From contig NZ_CP091036.1 of the NCBI RefSeq assembly GCF_021535135.1, forward strand, positions 2,046,001 to 2,110,000: a stretch of 64,000 nucleotides of DNA. Reading direction: 5' to 3'. Both the position numbers and the translations under genes were made by a program. The notes beneath the pieces are model-generated. The model made no database searches. It saw only the letters and a program-made list of their open reading frames with translations, and was not told the origin of the DNA. This DNA comes from Antarcticibacterium sp. 1MA-6-2 (GTDB taxonomy: Bacteria > Bacteroidota > Bacteroidia > Flavobacteriales > Flavobacteriaceae). Positions 17,731 to 27,273 of this stretch are shown here, piece after piece; the stretch's first letter is position 1; each line of letters begins with the position of its first letter.

Positions 17731-18829
17731 CTATTTACCTGATTTATCAGGAATAAAACGGTTTAACTCCTGCTGCCACAGCGGAGTTTTAATTATTCGA
17801 AGTAAGGCTAAATTCACTGGTTCCCTCAGGTCGCTTCCGGCAGGAAAGGCCAGGGCGTAATAATCAGGATCTACCATTACTGGTTGAACTTTCAGGGAAA
17901 TATCTGAAGCATTGTTAATTTGGTATCTCATCAAGTACACTATGTAGCACCGCGTCAATATCATTTTTATTTGTAGCCTCTAAAGCCTTTTGAATATCGG
18001 GAAAGGAGTGAAAAGAAACTCTCTCAGCATTGAGATATTCTGCAGCCGGAGAATTTTCCACAGCGGCAATTTTCATATCCCTGAGATCATTAGGAACACT
18101 GATTTTATTTTTACCCGATCCTCCCATTACCGCAGAAACCAGCGAGGCAGTAAGCACCGCGGTTACACCCATAGCTACCAACATCCAAATGAGCGCCACT
18201 GCACGTCCAAAAAAAGTTTGAGGCGCTTTATCTCCATATCCAATTGTAGTCATCGTAACACCAGCCCACCAGAAGCCCGAGCCAATTCCTTTGGCAACCG
18301 ACCTCTCCCCTCCAAATTGATCTTCATTTTGATTTCTTTCAATAAAATAAATAATTGTTCCCACGATTAGAAGCAAAATTGAAAGCGAACCTGCGATATA
18401 CCAAAAACGTTCACTAAAAAAGGCTTTGACAATATCAGAAAGATTTGTCGTTTGAGGTTTTGCCAACCCCAGGTCTGCAGTGTGATAGATGTGACTGAAA
18501 TCCACCTGATTCTCTGCTTCTGCAGTTACATTCCCGGTAAGAATTACGTCTGCTCCCTGCTGTAATTCGGCCGCCGGAGATCCTTTTTCAACTTCCATAA
18601 ACCTGTAATCAAGATCCATATCTTCTGCAATCCCTCGCCATAATCTTATACTTATACCATCCCAGGATCCGTTCTTCCCCTTTATCACATAAGGAGGTTC
18701 AGTATATACTCCCACCACCAGCTCTTTGTTTATTACTGAAGTAAGACTGTCCTGTTGCCCGAAAACAGCTGTTTGACTACAGAATAAGAATAATAAGATT
18801 AGGTGGTTACCAAGATTTCCTTTAAGCAT
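17731..18829 (-). CDS. Prokaryotic glutamate-receptor-like ion channel (one sequence break)
   Basis: About 365 aa. Signal peptide MLKGNLGNHLILLFLFCSQT, then a split periplasmic ligand-binding domain (SBP_bac_3; LVVGVYTEPPYVIKGKNGSW) interrupted by an ion-channel module: TM1 FWYIAGSLSILLLIVGTIIY, pore loop GFWWAGVTMTTIGYGDKAP with a potassium-type TTIGYGD filter, then TM2. The second half of the ligand domain follows (NDLRDMKIAAVENSPAAEYL). This is the GluR0-like layout. The frame breaks near 17925 within DAVLHSV/MRYQINN; the cause is unclear, though an RCCGGT site would fit. Likely ligand is an amino acid, unproven. Confidence 0.82.
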
Positions 18830-19138
18830 AGATTTTTACTTGTCCTTTAGCGGTTCCTTGAAGTTTATTTTAAACTGATCCATTGCAGTTTTCCTGAAAT
18901 ATGGATTTAATGCTGCTCCTGCTTTCCCTAAGTTAGCAAATTATAATCATTTCCAGGAACCCACCTGAAGGTTAGGAATTAACTATTGAAGCACCTGACA
19001 CTGTCTTAACAGCACAATTAAAAGTTATATTTCATCTAATATTCGCGTGATCCTGTAATTATTTCTGTTATTTTGCTCCTTAAGTTCTTCCATTGCGGAA
19101 CAGCTTTTGCAAATGCACTTTAAATAAGAATTTTTACA
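18830..19138. other. Intergenic region, no feature recognised
   Basis: 309 bp between divergent genes. It must hold both promoters; I could not identify convincing -33/-7 pairs, repeats or hairpins. Confidence 0.5.
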
Positions 19139-19561
19139 ATGAAGAACTTACTGCTGATCCCTGTTTTTCTTTTCGGAACCCTTTACCTGCACGCTCAAAA
19201 TTCTATTGAAGTGGAAATTGACAATTTTAAATCAGATAAAGGTTTGGTTCTTTTAGGCTTGTACAATACCGAAGCTTCCTTTCTTGAAACACCCTTTAAA
19301 GGAGAAAAAGTAAAAATTTCAGGGGGGAAAGCTACCTTTACTTTTACTAATATTCCCGATGGCACCTACGCCATTACCCTGATTCACGATGAGGATAAAA
19401 ATGATGAGCTCACCAAAAACTTCCTTGGAATTCCCAAAGAAGGTTATGGAGCCTCTAACGATGCTCCTGCAAATTTTGGCCCTCCTAAATGGAAGGATGC
19501 GAAATTTGAAATTAGTAACGGGGAAACTGTGAAGCAGAAGATCCGCTTAAGGCATTTTTAG
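19139..19561 (+). CDS. DUF2141 secreted protein
   Basis: 140 aa with a signal peptide (MKNLLLIPVFLFGTLYLHAQ) and a DUF2141 beta-sandwich: NFKSDKGLVLLGLYNTEASF, FTFTNIPDGTYAITLIHDED, KNFLGIPKEGYGASNDAP. Function unknown. Convergent with 19640-20101. Confidence 0.82.
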   Translation: MKNLLLIPVFLFGTLYLHAQNSIEVEIDNFKSDKGLVLLGLYNTEASFLETPFKGEKVKISGGKATFTFTNIPDGTYAITLIHDEDKNDELTKNFLGIPKEGYGASNDAPANFGPPKWKDAKFEISNGETVKQKIRLRHF

Positions 19562-19639
19562 GCGGAGTATCTCAGCGAGGTATTGAAAATTTTTTTTAGG
19601 GGATTATTTCAGATTTGGTTTTACTCCTTATCAACCGAT

Positions 19640-20101
19640 CTATTCTTCTTTTTTAACAATCGTAGAATGCAGCATTTGCAATTTCCACCCGTCCTTTGTA
19701 CGAATGGCTGTTGCACTTTCAAGCCAGTTCATTTCCCCAAGTTTCTCCCCGTCCCTTTTAAAAACGGCATTGTTGTGATAAGCCGCCCAGGCCAAGTCCC
19801 CGGAAACTTTGACCTCAATGAATTTAAATGTATTGATCCTTTCCGGTGACCTTTCCCTTGCCGCAGCTTTCTCCATATATCCTTTAATTATTTCGGTATC
19901 CCAAACCTCACCGTTTTCGAGAAGCAAATAATCTTCCGTTTGATAATCTGATAGTTTATCCTGTTCATTTTTGGAAAAAATATCATTAAAATAATTAGTG
20001 ATAAGATCTTTAATCTGCTGTTCTTCATCTTCTACGGAATTCTGGGCCACTACCGGAACGGAGAGCAACATTAAAAAGAATAGTTGAAGAGTAGTTTTCA
20101 T
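19640..20101 (-). CDS. DUF4440/SnoaL-like secreted protein
   Basis: 153 aa. Signal peptide MKTTLQLFFLMLLSVPVVAQ, then an NTF2-like fold with the family pattern of an N-terminal helix (IKDLITNYFNDIFSKNEQDK), EDYLLLENGEVWDTEIIKGY and a terminal SATAIRTKDGWKLQMLHSTI. Probably binds a small ligand; no specific role can be assigned. Confidence 0.75.
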   Translation of the reverse strand: MKTTLQLFFLMLLSVPVVAQNSVEDEEQQIKDLITNYFNDIFSKNEQDKLSDYQTEDYLLLENGEVWDTEIIKGYMEKAAARERSPERINTFKFIEVKVSGDLAWAAYHNNAVFKRDGEKLGEMNWLESATAIRTKDGWKLQMLHSTIVKKEE

Positions 20102-20248
20102 AGGGAAACGTTTTTATGGGAAAGCAGGACTTTCAGAATTTACAAATGGCAAAAAAAGCTCTAAAATCTAAAGTAGTAAATAAGAAAATGCTATTCAAAG
20201 GAAAGACTTTTATATCCTGCAATTTTTTATGCAGGCATTGTAAAAGAA

Positions 20249-20635
20249 CTATTTCTTTACTGACTTAGCTTTTGCTCTGGCGAGGTTCTCCTCTACCCTG
20301 AATTTGACAATTTTAGAAATAGTTTCAAAAGGAATAGGTTCTTTCAGGGGAAACTGCACAGATCCTTTTGCCCCTTTGTACTTGGTTAGTTCTTGTCTAA
20401 ATTCAGCAATGGCCGACGGACCCGGATAGAAACCTATGTGGTTTTTAAAGGCGGCAAAGTGTACGAGATTCCCCGCCAGCACATAAGTAGGTATGGCATA
20501 AGAAATGACCTCTTGTGCCTGGGGAGCTGCCTTGAGAATTGCCTCTCTCACCTGTTGCAAAAGTTGTTGTACATTTTCATGAAAGGTTCCTATGTAGTCG
20601 TCAATATTTTCAGGCTTTTGATCTACTGTACTCAT
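20249..20635 (-). CDS. DUF1801 (YdhG-like) protein
   Basis: 128 aa: IDDYIGTFHENVQQLLQQVR, AISYAIPTYVLAGN-type core (VISYAIPTYVLAGNLVHFAA), HIGFYPGPSAIAEF and a C-terminal YKGAKGSVQFPLKEPIP. Matches the DUF1801/YdhG family, in which some members were proposed as iron chaperones; function here is unassigned. Confidence 0.85.
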   Translation of the reverse strand: MSTVDQKPENIDDYIGTFHENVQQLLQQVREAILKAAPQAQEVISYAIPTYVLAGNLVHFAAFKNHIGFYPGPSAIAEFRQELTKYKGAKGSVQFPLKEPIPFETISKIVKFRVEENLARAKAKSVKK

Positions 20636-20690
20636 GGATATTTTGTGAATTTTCTCCTTTAGAAATGTAATTTCACCTTAAGTTACTTTT

Positions 20691-20728
20691 AAAAAGAATT
20701 CCTGCAGCCCCGGGAGCTACAGGAATTC
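20691..20728 (-). terminator. Terminator of the DoxX-VOC unit
   Basis: Near-perfect hairpin with 9-bp outer arms GAATTCCTG / CAGGAATTC and an inner AGC/GCT step around CCCGGG. On the minus strand it is followed by TTTTT, so it ends transcription coming from 21669. Confidence 0.8.
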
Positions 20729-20811
20729 TCTACTTATAAAGTTGATCTGCATGAATAAAACTTCAGGATTACTTCTTTTGCCGCAACTTGTGAAAATTTT
20801 TTTTTCTGAAA

Positions 20812-21237
20812 TTATTCTGCATTCGGGTCACAGTTTATCATCCACCGTATCCCATACTTATCAGCAAAACTTCCGAAGTAGGCGCCCCAGAATGTGTCGG
20901 CCATTTCCATTTCAATTTCTCCGGCTTCAGAAAGGCCATTAAAAAGACGATCTGCTTCTGCTTTGTCTTTTATATCCAGCAGCACATAAGTCTGATTCCC
21001 CGCCTGCAGTTTATGTCCGGCAGAGGGAATAATATCTGAAGCCATCAGGAAAATTCCGTTACCAATGGGAAGGGAAATATGCATCAGGCGGTTCTTTTCG
21101 TCTTCGGGTAGTTTGTCTCCTCCCGGCGCTTCGCTCATTCTGTTTTTGTCTTTGAACTCTCCTCCAAAAACCGATTTATAGAAATCAAATGCTTCTTCGG
21201 CTGTACCGTCAAAATTTAGATAAGGATGTACTTTCAT
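20812..21237 (-). CDS. VOC-family protein, PhnB-like
   Basis: 141 aa. HPYLNFDGTAEEAFDFYKSVFGGEF at the start (PhnB/3-demethylubiquinone methyltransferase-like glyoxalase fold) and FWGAYFGSFADKYGIRWMIN at the end. A homologue lies at 36932-37372. Substrate unknown. Follows the DoxX-like gene by 15 nt. Confidence 0.87.
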   Translation of the reverse strand: MKVHPYLNFDGTAEEAFDFYKSVFGGEFKDKNRMSEAPGGDKLPEDEKNRLMHISLPIGNGIFLMASDIIPSAGHKLQAGNQTYVLLDIKDKAEADRLFNGLSEAGEIEMEMADTFWGAYFGSFADKYGIRWMINCDPNAE

Positions 21238-21252
21238 AGTATTAGGTTTATT

Positions 21253-21669
21253 TTATACAGAATTTGTTCGAAGTGAAAGCGGCACCTCCTCCTGAGGCTT
21301 AGCTTTTAACTTATGGTAGTAAACATAGGAGACCATTAAAATTGCCAGAATCACAAGCGGAAAAAAAGTTTGTATCCCGGCCCCGTCAACTGCCCAATGG
21401 CTGATGAAAGCAAAAATAAAATCAAAGGTAAATCCCGCATATACCCACTCCATAAACCGGGCTGGAACTTTAGGGATTACAAGGGCTATAGAACCTAAAA
21501 CTTTAAAAATAACAAGGGCTGTACCAAAATATTCGGGGTAGCCAAGGTGAGAGATCCCTTCTTTAGCCAGATCAGTTTGAGAGGTGAGGGCAGGCATAAC
21601 TCCTTCAAAAAGAAAAATAAATCCGGTGGCCGTCCAGAAAATGATCTTTTGTTTTTTACGTGTTTTCAT
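21253..21669 (-). CDS. DoxX-like membrane protein
   Basis: 138 aa with four hydrophobic segments (IFWTATGFIFLFEGVMPAL, ALVIFKVLGSIALVIPKVP, YAGFTFDFIFAFISHWAVDG, FFPLVILAILMVSYVYYH). The pattern matches DoxX-like family proteins. Probably co-transcribed with the VOC gene downstream. Confidence 0.83.
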   Translation of the reverse strand: MKTRKKQKIIFWTATGFIFLFEGVMPALTSQTDLAKEGISHLGYPEYFGTALVIFKVLGSIALVIPKVPARFMEWVYAGFTFDFIFAFISHWAVDGAGIQTFFPLVILAILMVSYVYYHKLKAKPQEEVPLSLRTNSV

Positions 21670-21904
21670 GGGATGAAGATTTATCTAAAGATATCCTCAA
21701 ATAAGTAAATGAAAAATGGGGAGATGAGACAAAAAGAAGGGGCAATTGCGACAGAAGAAAATTTTATAGGGAGGTAAAAAGAAAAATGATACGATCTGAT
21801 GACATCATTTTAAGACATCAAATTCCGGAACTTTCAATTTAAGTACTGTAAAGCAAACTTAAATAATTCTTTTTCTGCTGTTGACAGAAAATTGTGACAG
21901 AGGA

Positions 21905-22915
21905 TTACTCCCTGGAAACAATGTAACCTCTCCGGGGGCTGGAATTTTTTATAAACTGCCCATTTTCAATGTAGCCGCTAAACTGAATTGGTAATCCGTC
22001 TCCCTAATTGTATTCTATTTGGGTCTGCAAGTGATAATGCAGATGCGGGACATCACTTCTTCCGCTATTGCCCGCCAATCCTAAAAGATCCCCTGCCTCC
22101 ACTTTGTCACCCTCTTTAACTTTTATTGATCCCTGTTTAAAATGTGCCAGAAAGGAATATTCACCATTTTGATGATCAATAACCACGTGGTTTCCCGGGG
22201 GTACTTTCTCGTTCACCTTGCCCAATATGTTATCCTGCACTGTGTCTAAAACTTTAACCACTACTCCTTTTCCCGGAACTAAAATTTTTGCACCAAAAGC
22301 ATAAAAATCAGAATTCTCACTGCGCTGGCCGTTCTTTAATACTTCCCCGTTTTCAGCTTTAAGGAAATCAAAAGCGAATTTTTGGTTTGAAGATTGAATG
22401 TGTTTATTCAAATATGCTTCATCTCCTCCCCAGGCTGTATACCAGTTTTCCTCGAAAGGTAAAGACAATTCAGTTTTAGTTTGATAGTTGTTGTATTGAG
22501 ATTCTGCAGCTTCCGGCGTGGGAGTAATGGACAATCCTACTATTATTGAATCCTGCCAAACCCACTTATAGGTCAACGAAGGTGCATTTTCAAAGCGGCT
22601 TATCTCGTAGTAGCTAACAGCTCCTGCCTCTCTAAAACTGGCTTCATCCAAAATATTTAGCTTTGCTCCAAGTTTGGATTCCAGGGAAAGGGAAAGCTGT
22701 TTAAAATTATCTATTCCATTGACAGCCTGTTTGAAATTATCACTCATCAAATTCCATAAACTGTCCAGCTGTTTATTGTCAAGCAGATTTTGAAGTTCCC
22801 TTCCTTTCTCAATATCCTCTGTCTTATTGAAGATCATTTTAGTTTGCTGTGCAAACTGGGCCTGTACAAAACTGAAAAAAAATAAAAACAGAAACAGAGT
22901 TTTCTTTACCATCAT
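21905..22915 (-). CDS. M23-family peptidase (in-frame stop near the 3' end)
   Basis: About 336 aa. Signal peptide, an N-terminal DUF3887-like region (KGRELQNLLDNKQLDSLWNL), then an M23 domain: PGKGVVVKVLDTVQDN, zinc-ligand strings GNHVVIDHQNGEYSFLAHF and VPHLHYHLQTQIEYN. A TAG at 22004-22006 interrupts the frame, but the same frame continues GDGLPIQFSGYIENGQF to TAA at 21905, the conserved C-terminus of flavobacterial M23 proteins. GCCGGC read as TAGGGA would explain it, a less certain RCCGGY case. Periplasmic; cell-wall peptidase or inactive activator. Confidence 0.82.
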
Positions 22916-23060
22916 TCTTTAGTATTAATTTTTTCAGAATTAAACAGGAGGAACTGAAAACAGGTCTATAAAATTTATATAATCCCGTCAATTACTCATT
23001 TATAATAAGAGTCAATCTCACTTCCTGAAATTGCATTACTACAAGTTAGATACAAAAAAA

Positions 23061-23642
23061 TTAATTTGACAATTTCACTGCTTTTTTATTGTCATAGCTA
23101 AAATCCTCCAGTTCCTTAAGATCGTTCGCGATTTTTTCTCTCCATTCTGCAAGTTTCTCTTCGTTTAAACCGCTCTTTGTTTCCTTTACAAGTTGCAGGC
23201 GACTTTCAGATAGTTCCCTCATAATTTCGTCGCTTATTTGATTTATAATACCAAATCCTTTGGCAATTTGTCCCTTGTTTTCCAGAACCCGCTTTCGGAA
23301 TTGACGGGTGTGAACCTCTGCAAGATCAAACTGCAATTGCTGAAATTCTACTTGTTTTTGAGTATTTTCTACCATGGAAGTGTCTATCCAGGATGCATTC
23401 CCGTAAAATACATTTTCTATTTTCTGGTTGAGATTCTTTTTCAAAAAGTCGAACCCACTAATTGCATGAGAAATAACAAACTGGCTATAAACAGGATCAT
23501 TGTTCTCATCGCTAATTTTGATTTGGAAATCATCAATAGTTAAAGGGGATTCTGTACTCCATCTCTTTTGTCCTTCCTGAAGGTTTTGTGCAGAAACTAT
23601 TGGCCCCAGTATTAATAAAAGTGCTACAAAAATTACATTCAT
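23061..23642 (-). CDS. Hypothetical secreted protein
   Basis: 193 aa from MNVIFVALLLILGPIVSAQN, a signal peptide; an upstream ATG at 23684 would bury it. The mature part contains PLTIDDFQIKISDENNDPVY (a short motif like DUF922-type proteins), VISHAISGFDFLKKNLNQKI and a long charged helical C-terminus (EEKLAEWREKIANDLKELED). I do not recognise a defined family. Confidence 0.65.
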   Translation of the reverse strand: MNVIFVALLLILGPIVSAQNLQEGQKRWSTESPLTIDDFQIKISDENNDPVYSQFVISHAISGFDFLKKNLNQKIENVFYGNASWIDTSMVENTQKQVEFQQLQFDLAEVHTRQFRKRVLENKGQIAKGFGIINQISDEIMRELSESRLQLVKETKSGLNEEKLAEWREKIANDLKELEDFSYDNKKAVKLSN

Positions 23643-23695
23643 TGGAAATAAATTATTGTTAAACCTATAATCCCACCAGGTCAAGGTCGTGGGAA

Positions 23696-24424
23696 TTAAA
23701 TAAACTTCTTAATAAGATCAGCTGCTTTGGTTTGATTTTTTTCTTTTGCCAGTTCAAAGGCATTTTTTCCCTGATTATTTTTTAGAGAAAGGTTAGCTCC
23801 ATTATCAATTAAAAGTTGAATTATGGTAAGATGTCCGCTTTTTGCAGCTTCACCAATAGGAAAATCACCTTCTGCATTAATGTTATTTACATCAGCTCCA
23901 TTTTCAACTATGTACTTCACTATTTCAAAATGACCTTTGGAGGCCGCGTGTTCCAGAGGAGTAGCACCATCCCGGGCTTTAGTGTCAATTTCTGCACCAT
24001 TTTCGGACAGGAACCTCACAATATCCATGTGGCCATTTTGAGCCGCTACGCGAATTGGAGTAAACTCCAGGTATCCTTTCAAATTCACATCAGCTCCGTT
24101 ATTTACGAGGAGTCTTACAATTTCAAAGTAGCCTTCCTGACAGGGAATTTGAATAGGGGTTGAGTTTCCCGGAGCCACCTTGTTTTTCTGGTTAACATCA
24201 GCTCCACTTTTAATGAGAAGTTCAGAAATTTCATAATTATTATCTGCAGCCGAACGCCACAAAGGAAAAAGACCCTTTTTGTTGTATTCAGCAACATCTG
24301 CATTTTTTGCTAATAATGTGGTTACTTTATCAATATCTCCATCTTCAACTGCTCTGTACAGCTTTTGAGCATAGCCTAAGATAGTTGCACCTATAAATAA
24401 TAATAAGAAGCTTATTTTTTTCAT
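23696..24424 (-). CDS. Secreted ankyrin-repeat protein
   Basis: 242 aa from MKKISFLLLFIGATILGYAQ. Seven consecutive ankyrin repeats cover the mature protein (for example GHMDIVRFLSENGAEIDTKA, GHFEIVKYIVENGADVNNIN). Periplasmic location is inferred from the signal peptide. Same orientation as the hypothetical gene 54 nt downstream. Confidence 0.88.
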   Translation of the reverse strand: MKKISFLLLFIGATILGYAQKLYRAVEDGDIDKVTTLLAKNADVAEYNKKGLFPLWRSAADNNYEISELLIKSGADVNQKNKVAPGNSTPIQIPCQEGYFEIVRLLVNNGADVNLKGYLEFTPIRVAAQNGHMDIVRFLSENGAEIDTKARDGATPLEHAASKGHFEIVKYIVENGADVNNINAEGDFPIGEAAKSGHLTIIQLLIDNGANLSLKNNQGKNAFELAKEKNQTKAADLIKKFI

Positions 24425-24629
24425 TACTCCGGTTTTTAGTGGTTGCGAAAGTTTGAACAATCGATGGTATGAGTACTCGTCAAATCTATTAAAATTATGT
24501 TAATTACAACTGCGGAAAAAAAATCAAATTCTGCTGAAATACAATGACTTTTTTAATTGAATTCGGAATTAAAAACCATCAAACATTCCTGTTCCTGTTG
24601 GTTTTCTTAAATTTAAAATCAAAACTTTT

Positions 24630-25623
24630 ATGATGAAGATCCTTTTCTTTAGTACAAAACCCTATGACCGGAAATATTTCAACAATCAAAATAAGAATCA
24701 CGATTTTCATCTTGAATTCTTAGATGAGCCTTTGAATCGTCATACCGCTGTACTGGCTAAAGGATTTGACGCAGTTTGTATCTTCGTGAATGACAGTGCA
24801 AATGCAGGGGTGCTGGAAATTTTGGCCAGTCAGGGAGTAAAATTAATTGCCCTTAGGAGTGCAGGTTATAATCATGTTGATCTTACAAAAGCAAAAGAAC
24901 TCGGCATTAAGGTAGCAAGAGTACTGGCTTATTCCCCCTTTTCTGTAGCCGAACACACTGTGGCCTTAATTCTTACCATTAACCGAAAAACCCACCGTGC
25001 TTACAACAGAGTGAGAGAAGGAAACTTTTCCTTAAACGGACTCATGGGTTTTGATCTTAACGGCAAGACTGTAGGCCTTATTGGTCTCGGAAAAATTGGT
25101 ATGTGCACGGCAAAAATACTACTTGGCTTTGGTTGTAAAGTCCTGGGATATGACCTTGAAAAATCTGAGGAAGCTGAAAATCTTGGCGTGGAATATAGTA
25201 GCCTGGATAATCTTTATTCCAGGGCAGATATTGTTTCCCTTCACTGCCCCTTAACTCCCCAAACGCATCATATCATTAACAAATCCTCCATTGCAAAAAT
25301 GAAAAAAGGGGTAATGCTTATAAATACAAGCCGCGGCGCACTAGTGGACACTCAGGCAGTTATTGATGGCTTAAAGAGCGAGCAAATAAAATATCTGGGA
25401 ATAGATGTTTACGAAGAAGAAGCCGATCTCTTTTTTGAAGATCTTTCAGATAAGGTGATACAGGACGATGTATTTATGCGTCTCCTCTCTTTTAACAATG
25501 TACTAATTACTTAGCCATCAGGCTTTTTTTACTGAAGAGGCCATGCAGGAAATTTCCAAAGTCACCCTCTCTAACATCGCCAGTTTCCAAAATGCTGGAA
25601 TACTGGAGAATGAGGTTCTTTAA
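24630..25623 (+). CDS. ldhA: D-lactate dehydrogenase-like 2-hydroxyacid dehydrogenase (one sequence break)
   Basis: About 330 aa. ALRSAGYNHVDLTKAKELGI, NAD-binding VGLIGLGKIGMCTAKILLGF, SLHCPLTPQTHHIIN and INTSRGALVDTQAVIDGL match the fermentative LdhA subgroup (YEEEADLFFEDLS is typical). The frame breaks at 25512: ATTACTTAGCCATCAG for ATTACCGGCCATCAG, restoring the conserved ITGHQAFFTEEAM with the catalytic His and the C-terminus to 25623. RCCGGY-type. Confidence 0.87.
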
Positions 25624-25707
25624 AACAAAAATCATAAACTAAAGTTTAACAACAGTCTAACCAGCGAAGAGGGGAGAAAATTCTACCTTAAAAGAATATT
25701 TGATTTA

Positions 25708-26235
25708 ATGAAAACCCTGTTTTTATACGTTTTACTTATGAACAGCTTACTACTCTATGATTTTAGTGCCTCTTCTGACTGGTCTTCCTGGGAAATAGAG
25801 AATGACGTGGTAATGGGAGGAAAATCCTCCAGTGAACTCACTCGAAGCCCGGAGGGAAATGCAGTCTTTACAGGATTTGTTTCCCTTGAAAACAACGGCG
25901 GATTTGCTTCTATGCAAAATCATTTTGCATCCCGGGACATCAAAGGATATGATCGGGCAGTCATCCGCCTAAAAGGGGATGGCAAAAAGTATCAGTTTAG
26001 AATAAAGGCAAATCTGGAAGAAAAAGCTTCCTATGTATATGATTTTAAGACTTCCGGAGACTGGCAAACGATAGAAATACCTCTTAACCAAATGAAACCC
26101 ACCTACCGCGGAAATAAGCTGGACCTGCCAAATTTTAACGCAGATAAGATCCAGGAGATCCGATTTTTTATTGGCAATGGAAAAGCTGAAAATTTTAAGC
26201 TTGAAATTGATAAAATAGAGTTACAGCCCGGCTAA
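25708..26235 (+). CDS. CIA30-family protein
   Basis: 175 aa with a jelly-roll CIA30 (complex I intermediate-associated protein 30-like) fold: DWSSWEIENDVVMGGKSSSE, AVFTGFVSLENNGGFASMQN, YDRAVIRLKGDGKKYQFRIK, WQTIEIPLNQMKPTYRG. Its last 15 bp overlap the 3' end of the opposing gene. Bacterial role unknown. Confidence 0.85.
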   Translation: MKTLFLYVLLMNSLLLYDFSASSDWSSWEIENDVVMGGKSSSELTRSPEGNAVFTGFVSLENNGGFASMQNHFASRDIKGYDRAVIRLKGDGKKYQFRIKANLEEKASYVYDFKTSGDWQTIEIPLNQMKPTYRGNKLDLPNFNADKIQEIRFFIGNGKAENFKLEIDKIELQPG

Positions 26236-26733
26236 TCTTTTAATGGCTGCTTTCCTTACCTCCGGGTCTTTGTCTGTCTTTGCTATGTCTTTAAGGCTGG
26301 GACTAAAATTCATTTGACTCACAGCCATTTTCCTTACCTCGGGATCTTTATCGGTCTTAGCTATATCAGTTAAACTTGGATCAAAAGTGATTTTACTCAC
26401 AGCAAGTTTCCGTACTTCCGGGTCCTTATCGCTCTTTGCAATATCTGTCAAACTGGGACCGAAGGTGATTTTACTAACAGCCAGTTTTCGAATTTCGGGA
26501 TCTTTATCAGTCTTTGCTATTTCCGTAAGGATAGGATCAAAAGTGATTTTGCTAAGTGCCTGTTTTCTTACTTCCGGATCTTTTTCATTTCGAACAATTT
26601 CTGCTAATTCTGAATCGGCAGTTGATCTGGTCTCCATAGTTTTCGTATAACTGTCTACCTTAACATCAAAATGACAACTAATCATCAAAATGGAAGCGAA
26701 TGAAACGAGAAGAATTCTGGTAAGTGTTTTCAA
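26221..26733 (-). CDS. HEAT-like repeat lipoprotein
   Basis: 170 aa. A lipoprotein signal (FASILMISCHFDV, Cys at about residue 20) precedes five tandem 26-residue units of the form LTDIAKTDKDPEVRKLAVSK + ITFxPS. DPEVRK.A is the HEAT-repeat signature seen in PBS-lyase-type repeats. The units are nearly identical at the protein level, suggesting recent duplication. Its 3' end overlaps the CIA30 gene by 15 bp (convergent). Confidence 0.8.
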   Translation of the reverse strand: MKTLTRILLVSFASILMISCHFDVKVDSYTKTMETRSTADSELAEIVRNEKDPEVRKQALSKITFDPILTEIAKTDKDPEIRKLAVSKITFGPSLTDIAKSDKDPEVRKLAVSKITFDPSLTDIAKTDKDPEVRKMAVSQMNFSPSLKDIAKTDKDPEVRKAAIKRLAGL

Positions 26734-26822
26734 CGATTTAAATTTAAATTAAGCTGAAAGTAGAGATTGAAAATATTTGAAATGCATTATTTCTGACTTT
26801 GGCAGCACTTCCGAAATGTCCT

Positions 26823-27194
26823 TTAATTATATGATTCGTTTATTTCTGAAATTTTTAAAATTGTTCGTTTTGATTTTTCAATTAAACCCGGAAGTTCTTC
26901 AGTAGTACCGGAGACTTCAAACTTGAAATTCTTAATATCAGGCTTTGAATTTCTTTTTTCTGATGTGTTATCATACTCAAAGACAAACTTTACTACCTAA
27001 TCGTTCTCGTTATCTTTAAAAAGATCCTCCAACGCATCCCAGTCAATATTTTTCAGCTCTTCAATTTTGGTAGTTTTTACACTATAGCTAGGTAACGGCA
27101 CTGGTTGTTGCTGTGACTTTAATTTCTGCACTATGACCGTAGATACACACGGAGATAAAGCAGAATAGTCCAAATAGAAGATGTTTAATTCCAT
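26823..27194 (-). CDS. Small hypothetical protein with in-frame TAG
   Basis: About 123 codons from MELNIFYLDYSALSPCVSTV. A TAG at 26997-26999 falls after DLFKDNEND, but the same frame stays open for 57 further codons (VVKFVFEYDNTSEKRNSKPD and so on), with coding-like composition, to TAA at 26823. It lies 79 nt downstream of blaR1 and may belong to that unit. No family recognised. The stop may be another consensus error (ACCGGT would fit) or real. Confidence 0.55.
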
Positions 27195-27273
27195 ACCATA
27201 AATTTAATTTTTATGAATATACTCATAATTTTTAATTCACTCATTTTATTGAAGTTACTTTTTAACTAGGTAG

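Noticed and set aside
20696..20728. Cloning-vector polylinker contamination (GAATTCCTGCAGCCC looks like a vector multiple cloning site)
   Set aside because: It is one arm of a symmetric hairpin followed by a T run, sits at an operon end, and no other vector sequence surrounds it; a terminator explains it.
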